From: Caballeronia sp. dw_19 | Lineage (GTDB): Bacteria; Pseudomonadota; Gammaproteobacteria; Burkholderiales; Burkholderiaceae | Assembly (NCBI RefSeq): GCF_018449515.1 | Contig: NZ_JAAVUQ010000011.1 | Location: forward strand, 62,001 to 126,000 | Direction: 5' to 3' | DNA length: 64,000 nucleotides | In this document: positions 9,544-18,134 of the stretch, in pieces | Numbering within the stretch: position 1 is the stretch's first letter | Layout of the letters: every line of letters starts with the position of its first letter | Made by a program: the position numbers and the translations under genes | The notes under the pieces: model-generated | Seen by the model: the letters and a program-made list of their open reading frames with translations, nothing else | What the model was told of the DNA's origin: nothing | Database searches by the model: none

Positions 9544-9762
9544 CGCCTTTCGCTTGAGCGCGTATTGTCGAGTCGTGAAAAAGCACGCAATACATATGCC
9601 AACCGAATGCCAACCTGAAGCGTCAACATGAGGGCGGTTGAAAGTGGCACATCCCTTGCAGCATTCCTGAACACGCACTGAATATGCTGTCTTTTGGTGC
9701 GTGTGTGCACTGCGCCGCGCATCTGGCGTGCGTGTTTCGTTTGAACCGCCGAGGAGCTTCAG

Positions 9763-10416
9763 ATGACGAATGCTACGCTTACGATCAGCAGCAAGAACTA
9801 TTCGTCGTGGTCGTTACGAGGCTGGTTGCTCACCAAGTTCAGCGGGCTGCCGTTCGACGAGTTCGTGATGCCCATGGACGACCCCGGCGCGCGCGCCGAA
9901 CTGCTGCTGCTGTCGCCGTCCATTCTCGTTCCCTGCCTGGTTCACGACGGCACCAAGGTCTGGGACACGCTTGCAATTGCGGAGTATTTGAACGAAGTGC
10001 GGCCGAAAGCAGGGCTGTTGCCTGCTGACCGGCGCCTGCGCGCGCACTGCCGTTCAATTTGCGGTGAAATGCATTCGGGCTTCGCTTCCTTGCGCTCGGC
10101 ATTGCCGATGAACATAAAAGCGCACTTCCCGAACTTCACGATCTGGGCACGCGCGCAGACGGATATCGAGCGAATTACGGCAATCTGGCTCGACTGTCTC
10201 AAGCAATACGACGGCCCTTATCTGTTCGGGACGCTTAGCGCTGCCGATGCAATGTTCGCCCCGGTCGTCACCCGCTTTGTGACTTACGACGTCAAGCTCG
10301 AACCGGAGATTGTCGCGTATGCGCAGCGCATTCTCGCACTGCCCGAGATGCAGCAGTGGATAGCGGATGCACAGCAGGAGGTCGAGGAGATCGACGAACT
10401 TGATGCTGAATTTTAA
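9763..10416 (+). CDS. Glutathione S-transferase family protein
   Basis: A 217-residue cytosolic GST. The N-terminal thioredoxin-like domain (about 1-80) shows SKNYSSWSLRGWL, with a serine in the usual catalytic region, the cis-Pro segment SILVPCLVHDG and the glutathione-binding WDTLAIAEYL; the all-helical domain follows. It probably conjugates or isomerises electrophiles; the substrate is unknown. CGAGGAG lies 7 nt before the ATG. Convergent with the CheY gene, with a gap of 19 nt. Confidence 0.9.
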   Translation: MTNATLTISSKNYSSWSLRGWLLTKFSGLPFDEFVMPMDDPGARAELLLLSPSILVPCLVHDGTKVWDTLAIAEYLNEVRPKAGLLPADRRLRAHCRSICGEMHSGFASLRSALPMNIKAHFPNFTIWARAQTDIERITAIWLDCLKQYDGPYLFGTLSAADAMFAPVVTRFVTYDVKLEPEIVAYAQRILALPEMQQWIADAQQEVEEIDELDAEF

Positions 10417-10435
10417 GGCCAGGTTTTAAGTCCGC

Positions 10436-10801
10436 TTAGCTTGCCAGCTTCCTGAAGGTTTCCAGCACGGCGTCGCCTTTGAACGGCTTGACGATCCAGC
10501 CCTTGACGCCGGCGGCCTTGCCGCGCTCTTTCATGGCCGGGCTGCTTTCTGTCGTCAGCATGATGATATTGACCGTGGTATTCACGAGCTCGCCCCGGAT
10601 TTTTTCGACCATGGTCAGGCCGTCCATGTTGGGCATGTTGACGTCGCTGATCACCAGCTTGATCCCGGGATTCGACTTCATTTTGGAGAGGCCATCTTTT
10701 CCATCGATAGCAGTCTCCACGTCCAGCCCGTTCTTTCGCAAGAAACCGGCGACCTCGTCGCGCACCGTGCTGGAGTCATCGACAACAAGAATTTTCGACA
10801 T
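10436..10801 (-). CDS. CheY-type single-domain response regulator
   Basis: 121 residues, receiver domain only. The acid pocket D8/D9, phospho-acceptor D53 (ISDVNMPNMDG), the Thr switch in LTTESS (T83/T84) and K105 (VKPF) are all present, so it should be phosphorylated. It is the last gene of a five-gene operon and the only intact receiver in it, so it is the probable output of the Hpt-kinase encoded first. Without an effector domain it must act by binding another protein, as CheY binds the flagellar motor. Confidence 0.92.
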   Translation of the reverse strand: MSKILVVDDSSTVRDEVAGFLRKNGLDVETAIDGKDGLSKMKSNPGIKLVISDVNMPNMDGLTMVEKIRGELVNTTVNIIMLTTESSPAMKERGKAAGVKGWIVKPFKGDAVLETFRKLAS

Positions 10802-10818
10802 GATTTTTCCCTGAGAAA

Positions 10819-11793
10819 TCAGAACAGATCCAGTTCGCCTGCTTCAACCACCGCGCCGATGTCTTTCGTGACTTCACTGAAGTCCTCGGGCGACCAGCTC
10901 AGGTTGAAGATGAAGCGTTGATGAAGTTTTACCGTGTGGCCCGACAGTTCGTCGGTCAGGTGATACATGAAACATAACTGCGGGTTCGCGGTGCCGAACG
11001 AGATGTACTTCTGCTTGTGATTGACCAGCAGCGGTACTTGCACCTGACTGCGTGCGAGCGCGTCGGCGTCGCCCATGTAGCGGTTTTTGAATGAACCCCA
11101 GATCAGGTTGGTGATCTCGCCCAGCAGGCTGTTGAGGTCGCGGAAGTCAGCGGGACCGTCACACATCCCGTGCCGGTCGAGCAGCTCGAGAATGGGTTGC
11201 TCTTCGGCCTGCATCATCATGTAACCGCGGCACCAGGTGCTCTCGAGCGGAATCAGGCTGAATACTTCGCCGAAGATAATACGGTCCCGCACGATGCAGG
11301 GCGTGTCCCAGGTAATGCTGACGTTCTTGAACAGGCTGCTCAGTATCGACTCCGTGATCTCCAATATGCCGCGTACCAACGCGTTCGGATAATCCAGGCT
11401 GAAGATATATTCGTCGATGACCTTGCGCAACGGCGCCATGTCTTCGGCCAGGTAGGCGGCGCACAAGACCCGGCGCAGGCCGTCCGGCAGACCGTCGAAC
11501 GTGGGGTTCGAGTCGCGGCGGATGATGATCGGCAGTTCGGGACGCACGGTGTTGATCTTGATTGCGATCTCGGTGCTCTCTTCCAGGGAGCCGCCGTAGC
11601 TTTCGGAAAAGAGGATGGCGCCCAGGTCTATGTTCGATCGCAGGACGGACAGCAAGCGATTCTTGCGGACCTTCAGGCCGACCAGGTTGTGTTCGTCGCA
11701 GAAGCGCTTGATCGCATTGGCATGCGCCGGGGAGTCATCGAGGACCAGTACTTTGCTGACCGGCTTGTTCTCGTTCATATCGCTTGTCATCAT
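10819..11793 (-). CDS. Pseudo-receiver fused to CheX/CheC-like domain
   Basis: 324 residues. Residues 13-130 resemble a receiver (VLVLDDSPAHANAI, acid pair D19/D20), but the beta-3 strand reads GAILFSESYGG, where Ser63 or Glu64 stands in place of the phospho-acceptor Asp. Residues about 140-315 resemble CheX/CheC; the phosphatase signature E-x2-N is seen as GEITN (E226, N229). The C-terminus is GELDLF, nearly the same as in the next protein. It probably dephosphorylates the operon's CheY or senses its state. The start could also be MNENK at 11778. Confidence 0.78.
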   Translation of the reverse strand: MMTSDMNENKPVSKVLVLDDSPAHANAIKRFCDEHNLVGLKVRKNRLLSVLRSNIDLGAILFSESYGGSLEESTEIAIKINTVRPELPIIIRRDSNPTFDGLPDGLRRVLCAAYLAEDMAPLRKVIDEYIFSLDYPNALVRGILEITESILSSLFKNVSITWDTPCIVRDRIIFGEVFSLIPLESTWCRGYMMMQAEEQPILELLDRHGMCDGPADFRDLNSLLGEITNLIWGSFKNRYMGDADALARSQVQVPLLVNHKQKYISFGTANPQLCFMYHLTDELSGHTVKLHQRFIFNLSWSPEDFSEVTKDIGAVVEAGELDLF

Positions 11794-11808
11794 GGTATTA
11801 ACGCCAAA

Positions 11809-12348
11809 TTAGAACAACTCGAGCTCGCCGCTGGTTTCTTCAACAGCAGTCATGTCCGCCACGAAGTCGATGGGCGCATGGGCGCACACGCAGACCGTTG
11901 CGGCCAGTTTGACTGAACCGTTGATCGTGATCGCGTATGACGAGAGATAGTCTGGCCTCAAGCCTTCAAGGTAGGGCAGGCAGCGGGTGCTAAGCACATA
12001 CGGTGTCGACATGCCAAGATCCTGGAAATACGGGAGCAGGTCCTGATTCACGGCGCCGCAGCAAAGATTGCAGATTTCAAGAAGCATGTCCTCAAGTGAA
12101 ACGTCTCCGGTTTCCTTTGCGAAGTAGTCGCGCGTGTTCGCGTCGTCATCGAAATGAAAAACCAGCAGAAGCCGGAACAGAATGGAGGAGATGGTCAGGA
12201 TGATCACGTTAGCTTCGGAGCGCGCGCGGTCATAGGCTTGGGCCAGCGGGACGATCTCGCACGCATCGTCCGGCTGTTGCGGCAGTCTCGAGCGCACGGC
12301 TTTAAGCAGGATGCCTTCAATACTGGCTTGTGCGTTGTTACTGATCAT
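11809..12348 (-). CDS. CheX-like chemotaxis phosphatase
   Basis: A 179-residue single-domain protein. LLEICNLCCGAVN contains the E-x2-N pair (E91, N94) that CheC, CheX and CheZ-like phosphatases insert into the CheY active site. Only one such signature is present, as in CheX. The last residues, GELELF, match the tail of the neighbouring pseudo-receiver protein. The gene is 8 nt from the upstream receptor-like gene and 15 nt from the downstream one, so all are cotranscribed. Its likely role is removal of phosphate from the CheY encoded two genes later. Confidence 0.75.
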   Translation of the reverse strand: MISNNAQASIEGILLKAVRSRLPQQPDDACEIVPLAQAYDRARSEANVIILTISSILFRLLLVFHFDDDANTRDYFAKETGDVSLEDMLLEICNLCCGAVNQDLLPYFQDLGMSTPYVLSTRCLPYLEGLRPDYLSSYAITINGSVKLAATVCVCAHAPIDFVADMTAVEETSGELELF

Positions 12349-12356
12349 TTCGACGC

Positions 12357-13079
12357 CTAGTGGAGCCTTGCTTGAAATTGATCGGCAAGCACCTCAACGC
12401 TGCTAAGCGATGCAGTGATCATCTTCCCGCCCGCCTGGATGTCCTGGAACGTGGCGGTTGTGGTCAGGTCATTGCGATGCAGACTGTCCCGGTAGCTCCG
12501 CGAGAGTTCTTCCGAGCGTGCCGCGAGTGCCCGCACTTCTCCCGCGACCACCGCAAATCCGCGGCCGGCGTTTCCTGCACGCGCGGCCTCTATGGACGCG
12601 TTCAGCGAGACGATGACTACATGCTTGACGATGGACGACAGCTCGTGATTCTTCGCGTGCATGTCCTGGTTCTGCGTCATCAGCGAGATCATCTGCTCGT
12701 GCCACCGTTCGAACGTTGCCGCGAGGCTCTTGAGCCGCGATGCTTCGCCGGCAATCCGTCTGGCCTGATCGAGTAAATTTTCTTTGTCTTCAACGGCCGC
12801 TGCCAGCGCCGCGCGATCCTCGCCGGCGATCTTCAACTGCCTGGCAAGGTCATCGTGCAATTGAGCGATGGAAGATTCCAGTTGCTCGATCTTTTGCTGC
12901 CCCTGATCGATCAGGGCGCTTTGCTCTGCGTTGGTTTGCATCAGTGTTTTGATGCGGTTGTTCGTTTCCGATTGAAGCCGGGCCAACGCTTGTGCGCTAT
13001 GCAACTTGTGCAAAAGCAAGGCCAGCATGGCCGTCGCCACGGCCGCTGCCAATGCTGCCAACAGATACTGTTCAATCAC
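12357..13079 (-). CDS. Truncated methyl-accepting receptor-like protein (signalling tip only)
   Basis: 240 residues: one N-terminal membrane helix (about 5-25), a long coiled coil (30-125), and the conserved chemoreceptor segment VSLNASIEAARAGNAGRGFA plus VVAGEVRALA. It has no periplasmic sensor and no HAMP, and the returning helix after the hairpin is short. It may be a cytoplasmic-facing signalling or scaffold protein instead of a receptor. GTG at 13079 was chosen because AAGGA lies 6 nt upstream; the TTG two codons earlier is too close. It lies 55 nt after the kinase gene. Confidence 0.8.
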   Translation of the reverse strand: MIEQYLLAALAAAVATAMLALLLHKLHSAQALARLQSETNNRIKTLMQTNAEQSALIDQGQQKIEQLESSIAQLHDDLARQLKIAGEDRAALAAAVEDKENLLDQARRIAGEASRLKSLAATFERWHEQMISLMTQNQDMHAKNHELSSIVKHVVIVSLNASIEAARAGNAGRGFAVVAGEVRALAARSEELSRSYRDSLHRNDLTTTATFQDIQAGGKMITASLSSVEVLADQFQARLH

Positions 13080-13134
13080 AATCAATCCTTCCGGGTTTCA
13101 ATCAATGCGGTGCTGCTTATGTTCTTGGTGAGTA

Positions 13135-15501
13135 CTAGGCCGAAACTTCGGCGGCCTCGCGTTGCGGCCGTGCACCGGTACTTTCCACGGCGACGTCGTC
13201 CGGCAAACAAACAACCGTTTCGAACTGCCGGAATTCCGCACCTTGACGATCGTCGGTAAAACGCAGTCTGATGCTGCCGTTCTCACGCTTGAGGAAGTCG
13301 CTCACAGCGTCCATGCCCACGCCACGGCCCGACACGTCCGTGACCTGCTCTGCAGTCGAGAAGCCCGGGCGGAAGATGAGATCGGCGATCTCCTCGTCAC
13401 TGGTCTTTTCGTCAGTGCGCATCCAACCCCGTTCAACTGCAATATTGCGAATCCGCCCTAAAGCGAGGCCGCGGCCGTCGTCTTTCAGCGTAATACGAAC
13501 CGCATCTTCTTCGAGGGCCACGTTGATATCAATGGTGCCGCCCGACGTCTTTCCTTGGGCCGTACGCACCTCGGGTGTCTCGATGCCGTGGTCCATCGAA
13601 TTTCGCAGCAGGTGCATGAACACGTTTTTCAACGCACCGCTGGCGTGACTGCGCAGGCGGGTGTTGTTGTCACTAATGCGTACTAGAGGCGCGTCCTTGC
13701 CGAGTTCCCTTGCGAGCGAGGGGAGCGAGTCGAGCACGCCGGAGAGGACCTGGCCGATGCTTTCAGTCCCGAGCAGGCGCAAGGTCTGATGCACCGCGTC
13801 GCGCATCTCGATGAGGTCGCCGGGGTTCCCTACGTTCATGGCTTCCAGTTGACGCAGGCTTTCCTGGATATGCTCGATATCGATCGTCAGGTACCGTTCC
13901 GCGTTCCCGCCTTGGCCCGGTCCCTTGCGTCCCAGGCTGACCTCGTTGATCTCGGCGTAGCTCTCGACCACTTCACGCACGCGAGCGAGTTCCTGCACCA
14001 GGCCTTCCTGATCCCAGGTCCGTTGCGGGTCGGGCTTGCGCAGGTCGTCGTAGCTTTGCTCGGTCTCGTGAACGATGTCGGTCAGGTACTGGAGGCTGTA
14101 GGTGCGCGCGTTGCCCTTGATCGTGTGCATGTTGCGGAACAGCTCGGCAATGGCCGCACCGTTTGCTTGGCGATGCTCGCGAATGATCCGTTCGTTCTCG
14201 CTGATAAAGCGGGTTGAACTCTCGATGAAGTGGTGGAACTTTTCCTGGTTGATCGCGAGGATTTCACCGATCATTTCCAGCCTGCGTTTTTGCTCGCTGG
14301 TTTCGGCAGCGAGTGCGCGTAGCTCGGTAACGTCGCGCACGCAGAGCATCAGGCGCACGATGGTATCGGTTTCGTCGGTGATGGCGGACCAGCTCAGGTC
14401 GAGTATTTTCACGCGACCATCCGGCATGCGCTTTGCGGTTTCGCGGACCAGCAGGTGCTGATTGAATTCGAAGTTGATGCTGTCTTCGCCCAGGCATGCG
14501 TGGCTGGCCGCGTCCACTTGCGAGAACGCGTCGGCGCCAAGATCGGTATTGGAAAACACCAGGTCCATGAGACTGCGGCCGGCAATGTCGCGGGTCTCGA
14601 AGATCGCTTCAAGATGCGCCGAGTATTCGGCATGGACAACGGCACCCGATACGACCGTCAGGATGCCTTGCTGCATGTTTTGCAGCATGGCCTGGATGTC
14701 CGCGGTCTTCTGTTTGAGCAAGGCCGAGTTCTCCTGGATCTTCTCTATCATCCCGTTGAACGCGACGATAGAGTGGCCGATCTCGTCCATTCGTCCCACC
14801 GGCACGCGGCGCGTGAAGTCCTGGCTGGAAGCAATCTCGCTCATCATCGCCTGCATGCGGCTTAGCGGTCGCGTGATCTGGCGGTAGAGCAGGGAACCGA
14901 TCAGGCTCAGGAGCACGATAGCAATACCTGTGACAATGGCGATGGCGGTCGTGGTTGTTGCGAGCGTGTGGTTCAGCGCTGTGATTGCCTCGTCCTTCTC
15001 GCGGTTCTTCTCTATACGAAGCGTCTCGACAATCCCTTCAAGTTCGTCACGATACTGGGCCACGTTAGCGAACAAATACGCTTGCGCGAGTTCGTTCTTG
15101 CCTGCGGCTTTCATCTTTGCGGTGTCGGTGATGGCCGAGAAATAGTTCTCGAGGCTGTCGTTGGCTTGGCTTACCAGCCCGACTTGCGCGTGGCTGTGTG
15201 CGTTGCGTGCCTGGAAGGCGAGTGCTTGCTGCAGGGAGGCCTTCTTCGCTTTCAGTGCGTCTTGCGCTTGGGCGAGCACGTTACCGTCGGGTGAATACAC
15301 GAGCGTCATGGTGGCGAGTTGCACGTCCTTGACCTGGGAAACCAGGTCGGCGGAAGCCAGCGCGCTGGGCACCACGCCTTCCGTGACTTGCCTGACCTCC
15401 GATGCGCTGCGCCGCGTCTGGTAGACGGCGTAACCGCCTATCGCCGATAAAGCGACGAACATCAGGATGACCAATAACGTGATGCGATGACGGATAGTCA
15501 T
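13135..15501 (-). CDS. Membrane CheA-type histidine kinase with HAMP, PAS and Hpt domains
   Basis: 788 residues. Order: membrane helix 7-27, four-helix periplasmic sensor about 30-180, membrane helix 183-205, HAMP 206-262, PAS-like 270-395, coiled coil 400-430, Hpt about 430-525 with phosphorylatable H459 in NMHTIKGNARTY, and a CheA-like ATPase about 600-760 (N634 in LLRNSMDHG, DDGRGL 674-679, GRGVGMDAV 725-733). It lacks the CheA P2 and the C-terminal CheW-like domain, and it has no HisKA dimerisation domain. So it is a hybrid of a chemoreceptor-like sensor with a CheA catalytic core. The first gene of its operon; GGGGAG precedes the ATG at 7 nt. Confidence 0.9.
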   Translation of the reverse strand: MTIRHRITLLVILMFVALSAIGGYAVYQTRRSASEVRQVTEGVVPSALASADLVSQVKDVQLATMTLVYSPDGNVLAQAQDALKAKKASLQQALAFQARNAHSHAQVGLVSQANDSLENYFSAITDTAKMKAAGKNELAQAYLFANVAQYRDELEGIVETLRIEKNREKDEAITALNHTLATTTTAIAIVTGIAIVLLSLIGSLLYRQITRPLSRMQAMMSEIASSQDFTRRVPVGRMDEIGHSIVAFNGMIEKIQENSALLKQKTADIQAMLQNMQQGILTVVSGAVVHAEYSAHLEAIFETRDIAGRSLMDLVFSNTDLGADAFSQVDAASHACLGEDSINFEFNQHLLVRETAKRMPDGRVKILDLSWSAITDETDTIVRLMLCVRDVTELRALAAETSEQKRRLEMIGEILAINQEKFHHFIESSTRFISENERIIREHRQANGAAIAELFRNMHTIKGNARTYSLQYLTDIVHETEQSYDDLRKPDPQRTWDQEGLVQELARVREVVESYAEINEVSLGRKGPGQGGNAERYLTIDIEHIQESLRQLEAMNVGNPGDLIEMRDAVHQTLRLLGTESIGQVLSGVLDSLPSLARELGKDAPLVRISDNNTRLRSHASGALKNVFMHLLRNSMDHGIETPEVRTAQGKTSGGTIDINVALEEDAVRITLKDDGRGLALGRIRNIAVERGWMRTDEKTSDEEIADLIFRPGFSTAEQVTDVSGRGVGMDAVSDFLKRENGSIRLRFTDDRQGAEFRQFETVVCLPDDVAVESTGARPQREAAEVSA

Positions 15502-15765
15502 TTGAGAACTCCCCGGGCTAAACTGGTGTATCGAGCCCTGACTAAGAACAGGTCGGTGTTGCGAATTTGGCGATTCTTTAAGAGACTCGAATAGTGTTGA
15601 TTTAATGTTACTAATACGTGACCGGTGAAGAGAAATAACGTGGTACGTAGGGGTGGGCCTTGCTGGGATTGGGAGGTGGGTTATTCTTCTTTGAGCAATA
15701 TAATTAATACGAAAATAGCCCTAAAGTTTTCTTAAATATTGCCGTTAATTGTTCGCTCGCGCCGG
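15502..15765. other. Upstream region of the kinase operon
   Basis: AT-richer non-coding DNA (15590-15750), expected to contain the promoter of the minus-strand chemosensory-like operon. No specific operator was recognised. It ends where the large inverted repeat begins. Confidence 0.4.
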
Positions 15766-16136
15766 TGGACGGGGGGGGTGGTTTTTTGGTTGGCGGGGGA
15801 TATGCTGGGGTGTTTGGTTCTGGGTTAGTGGTTGGGGGGGCGGTTCTGGGTTAGCGGTCGGGGTTGATGCCGGGTTGGTGCTTTCGGCCGTGGCGGTCTG
15901 CGTGAGTCGGATTTTCTCTTTATCACTATTAGCCACTGTGCGTGGCGGCACGTCATTTCTTTGTCCAAAGCGACAAAGAAACGAAGCAAAGAAAACGCTT
16001 TAACCGCTCTACCCTAAGTGTCCACAGCGTGCAGTTTTCATTCATAGGTGCCCTAAAAGCACGGTGCTCGCCAGAGCCACGGATGTGTGAACCCCTCCTT
16101 CTCCGAACACGGATACCCACACGCTTCGCCACCAGT
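15766..16136 (+). repeat. Left arm of a large inverted repeat
   Basis: About 370 bp that recur in reverse complement at 16437-16788 with only scattered differences; the stretch from about 15918 to 16080 is nearly identical. The outer end is G-rich (runs of 7-8 G), the middle encodes the spurious peptide FVQSDKETKQRKRF, and the inner end is CGCCACCAGTG. The open frames change between copies and are probably not genes. It resembles interspersed repeats found many times in Paraburkholderia genomes. No transposase is present. Confidence 0.85.
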
Positions 16137-16239
16137 GATTGAACCTGCCAAGGGACACCCCGCGCTATCCGCGGACGACCTCCCTTCAATGTGTACGCGC
16201 CTCGACCATGTCGCCAACCCTGCTGGAAACGAGGTCGCG

Positions 16240-16385
16240 AAGATGCGTAAGGCCGTACCCACGAAAATAACTGTGCGGACCACGCAGACAACCCGCCAAG
16301 AAGTGAAGCAGTAAATACGCGCGAGGCCGTGACCTATGGACATAACCGTCAGACCACGTAGCTAACACGCGAAGACCGCAACTGC
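16240..16385. repeat. Two diverged tandem copies inside the inverted repeat
   Basis: Two about 73-bp units (near 16240-16312 and 16313-16385) share AGGCCGT, ATAAC(T/C)GT and GACCACG(C/T)AG in the same order. They form the centre of the 300-bp spacer between the two arms. Confidence 0.5.
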
Positions 16386-16436
16386 CGGAACGCGTGATAC
16401 CGTACGGATTCCTTGACAATAGTGCTTGCCCGAGAG

Positions 16437-16788
16437 CACTGGTGGCGAAGCGTGTTCGTGTCAGGATTCGCGAGAAGGAGGGGTTCACACATCCTTCGCT
16501 CTGGCGAGCACCGTGCTTTTGGGGCACCTATGAATGAAAACGGCACGCTGTGGACACTTAGGGTAGAGCGGTTAAAGCGTTTTCTTTGCTTCGTTTCTTT
16601 GTCGCTTTGGACAAAGAAATGACGTGCCGCCACGCACAGTGGCTAATAGTGGTAAAGAGAAAATCCGACTCTTGCAGACCACTAACACTGAAAGCACCAA
16701 CCCGGCATTGACCCCGACCACTAACCCAGAACCAAACACCCCAGCATAGCCCCCGCCAACCAAAAAACCGCCCGCCCCCGTCCACTAA
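16437..16788 (-). repeat. Right arm of the large inverted repeat
   Basis: Reverse-complement counterpart of 15766-16136, beginning with CACTGGTGGCG and ending in GTCCACT. Small indels in the G/C-rich outer part shorten it by about 20 bp. With the left arm and the 300-bp spacer it makes a 1-kb palindromic element between two unrelated transcription units. Confidence 0.85.
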
Positions 16789-17084
16789 GAACCGAGCAAT
16801 ACCGCCGAATAAAGGCCCCACGCCGATAAACCTCGCCACAAACCAAACCGGCGGACCGCCTATACGCACGATCCTGCTCCTTATTGTCTTGCGGGTTTTG
16901 TGACGAGTCTTACGGCAAGATTTTCACCGGATAACAAGCGCCACCTCCAGGCAGCGATTGCAGTTAAACGATTCATACAGCCGAAGCGTTGACGCCAAGC
17001 AACGGGACCTGAATTCTTTCAACGCGATTGCCTGGCTGGAAGATATGCCGCACGCTCCACATGCCGTGCGGACAAACATGACGC
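16789..17084. other. Non-coding flank of the inverted repeat
   Basis: About 295 bp between the repeat and the end of the minus-strand oxidoreductase gene. No gene recognised and no clear terminator found. Confidence 0.4.
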
Positions 17085-18044
17085 TTAGATGCACTGCAGC
17101 GAAGTCAGCGTAGTCTTGACTGCTTCGTCCCACGGCGTGTGCGGTTCCTCACCCAGCGTAGCCAGCAGCGAGGCATTCTCCATACGGATGGGCTCCTTCC
17201 ACAAATAGCGCATCTCCCGCATCTCACGGAATAGCTCGGAGAAGGGCGACATGAGTGGAAGCACCCACCAGGGGAACGCACGTACCTTGACGCTGGCCTG
17301 GTCGACCGAGCGTTTGATTGCACCGGTCATTTGCGTGCCGTCGGCGTCCCAGTGGCCCCGCATGTGAAAGGTCGCGAAGGCGGGTAGCTGGCGTTCCTGC
17401 TCGATCAGTTGCACCATGGTTTGCGCGACGTCGGGTACATAAGCCCACTGATGTCCGATACCGGCCTTGCCCGGATAAAACATGGCGCGAACGGGTTTGC
17501 CCGGTTTGACGAGGCCGCCTGAAAACCAGCTATTACCATTACTGCCGGGACCAAAAAAATCGCCTGCCCGGACGATAAGGCTGCGTACACCCTCCGAGCT
17601 CGCCGCTTGCAGGCGACGCTCCAACTCGACGCGGATCGCACCTTTATGCGTGAGCGGTTCTTGGGACGACGATTCGTGTAAAACAGGGAACGCGTTCGGG
17701 CCGTAGTTATAAACCGTGCCGGGCAACACGATCCTTGCGCCCGAAGCGCGCGCTGCGGCAATGGTGTTGTCGATCATGGGCAGCACCAGCCGCGCCCAGT
17801 TGCGATATCCCGGTGGATTGACCGCGTGAAGAATAAGCTGAACGCCGTCCGCGGCTTTGACAACGTCCTGACGATTCATTGCGTCTCCCTTGATCCATTC
17901 GAATCGATCGTCGCGATCGGTCAGCGAAGCGGGGTCGCGATGCAACGCGCGCACCTTCCAGCCACGCGCCGCGAGTTGCCACGCTACTTCACCACCGATG
18001 CTGCCGGTAGCCCCCAGAACCAATGCCGTACGAGTGTCTGTCAT
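17085..18044 (-). CDS. NAD(P)-binding epimerase/dehydratase-like protein (extended SDR)
   Basis: 319 residues of the extended/atypical SDR type. LVLGATGSIGGEVAWQL near the N-terminus is the GxxGxxG dinucleotide site; LPGTVYNYGP carries the likely catalytic region, but the typical YxxxK is not clear, so activity may be binding or reduction of an unusual substrate. It is divergent from a LysR-type regulator gene with a 90-bp spacer, which suggests control by that regulator. AGGAGG lies 6 nt before the ATG. Confidence 0.88.
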   Translation of the reverse strand: MTDTRTALVLGATGSIGGEVAWQLAARGWKVRALHRDPASLTDRDDRFEWIKGDAMNRQDVVKAADGVQLILHAVNPPGYRNWARLVLPMIDNTIAAARASGARIVLPGTVYNYGPNAFPVLHESSSQEPLTHKGAIRVELERRLQAASSEGVRSLIVRAGDFFGPGSNGNSWFSGGLVKPGKPVRAMFYPGKAGIGHQWAYVPDVAQTMVQLIEQERQLPAFATFHMRGHWDADGTQMTGAIKRSVDQASVKVRAFPWWVLPLMSPFSELFREMREMRYLWKEPIRMENASLLATLGEEPHTPWDEAVKTTLTSLQCI

Positions 18045-18134
18045 CTTTGCCTCCTGAAGTAATGGTGATTATTCTTGCGCAGGCGGCGGTTAAATGAAAT
18101 TATCGATACCAATAGAGCTGATATACATTTTTGT
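18045..18134. promoter_or_regulatory. Divergent promoter region with possible LysR operator
   Basis: A 90-bp spacer between the oxidoreductase and the LysR gene. TATC at 18101 and GATA at 18120 form an interrupted dyad with a 15-nt spacer, a layout like LysR-type binding sites. The match is short and could be chance. Confidence 0.35.

Noticed and set aside
15942-16142. Open frame FVQSDKETKQRKRF... in the inverted repeat
   Set aside because: Present in both arms with different ends and no ribosome binding site; likely a repeat-derived spurious frame.
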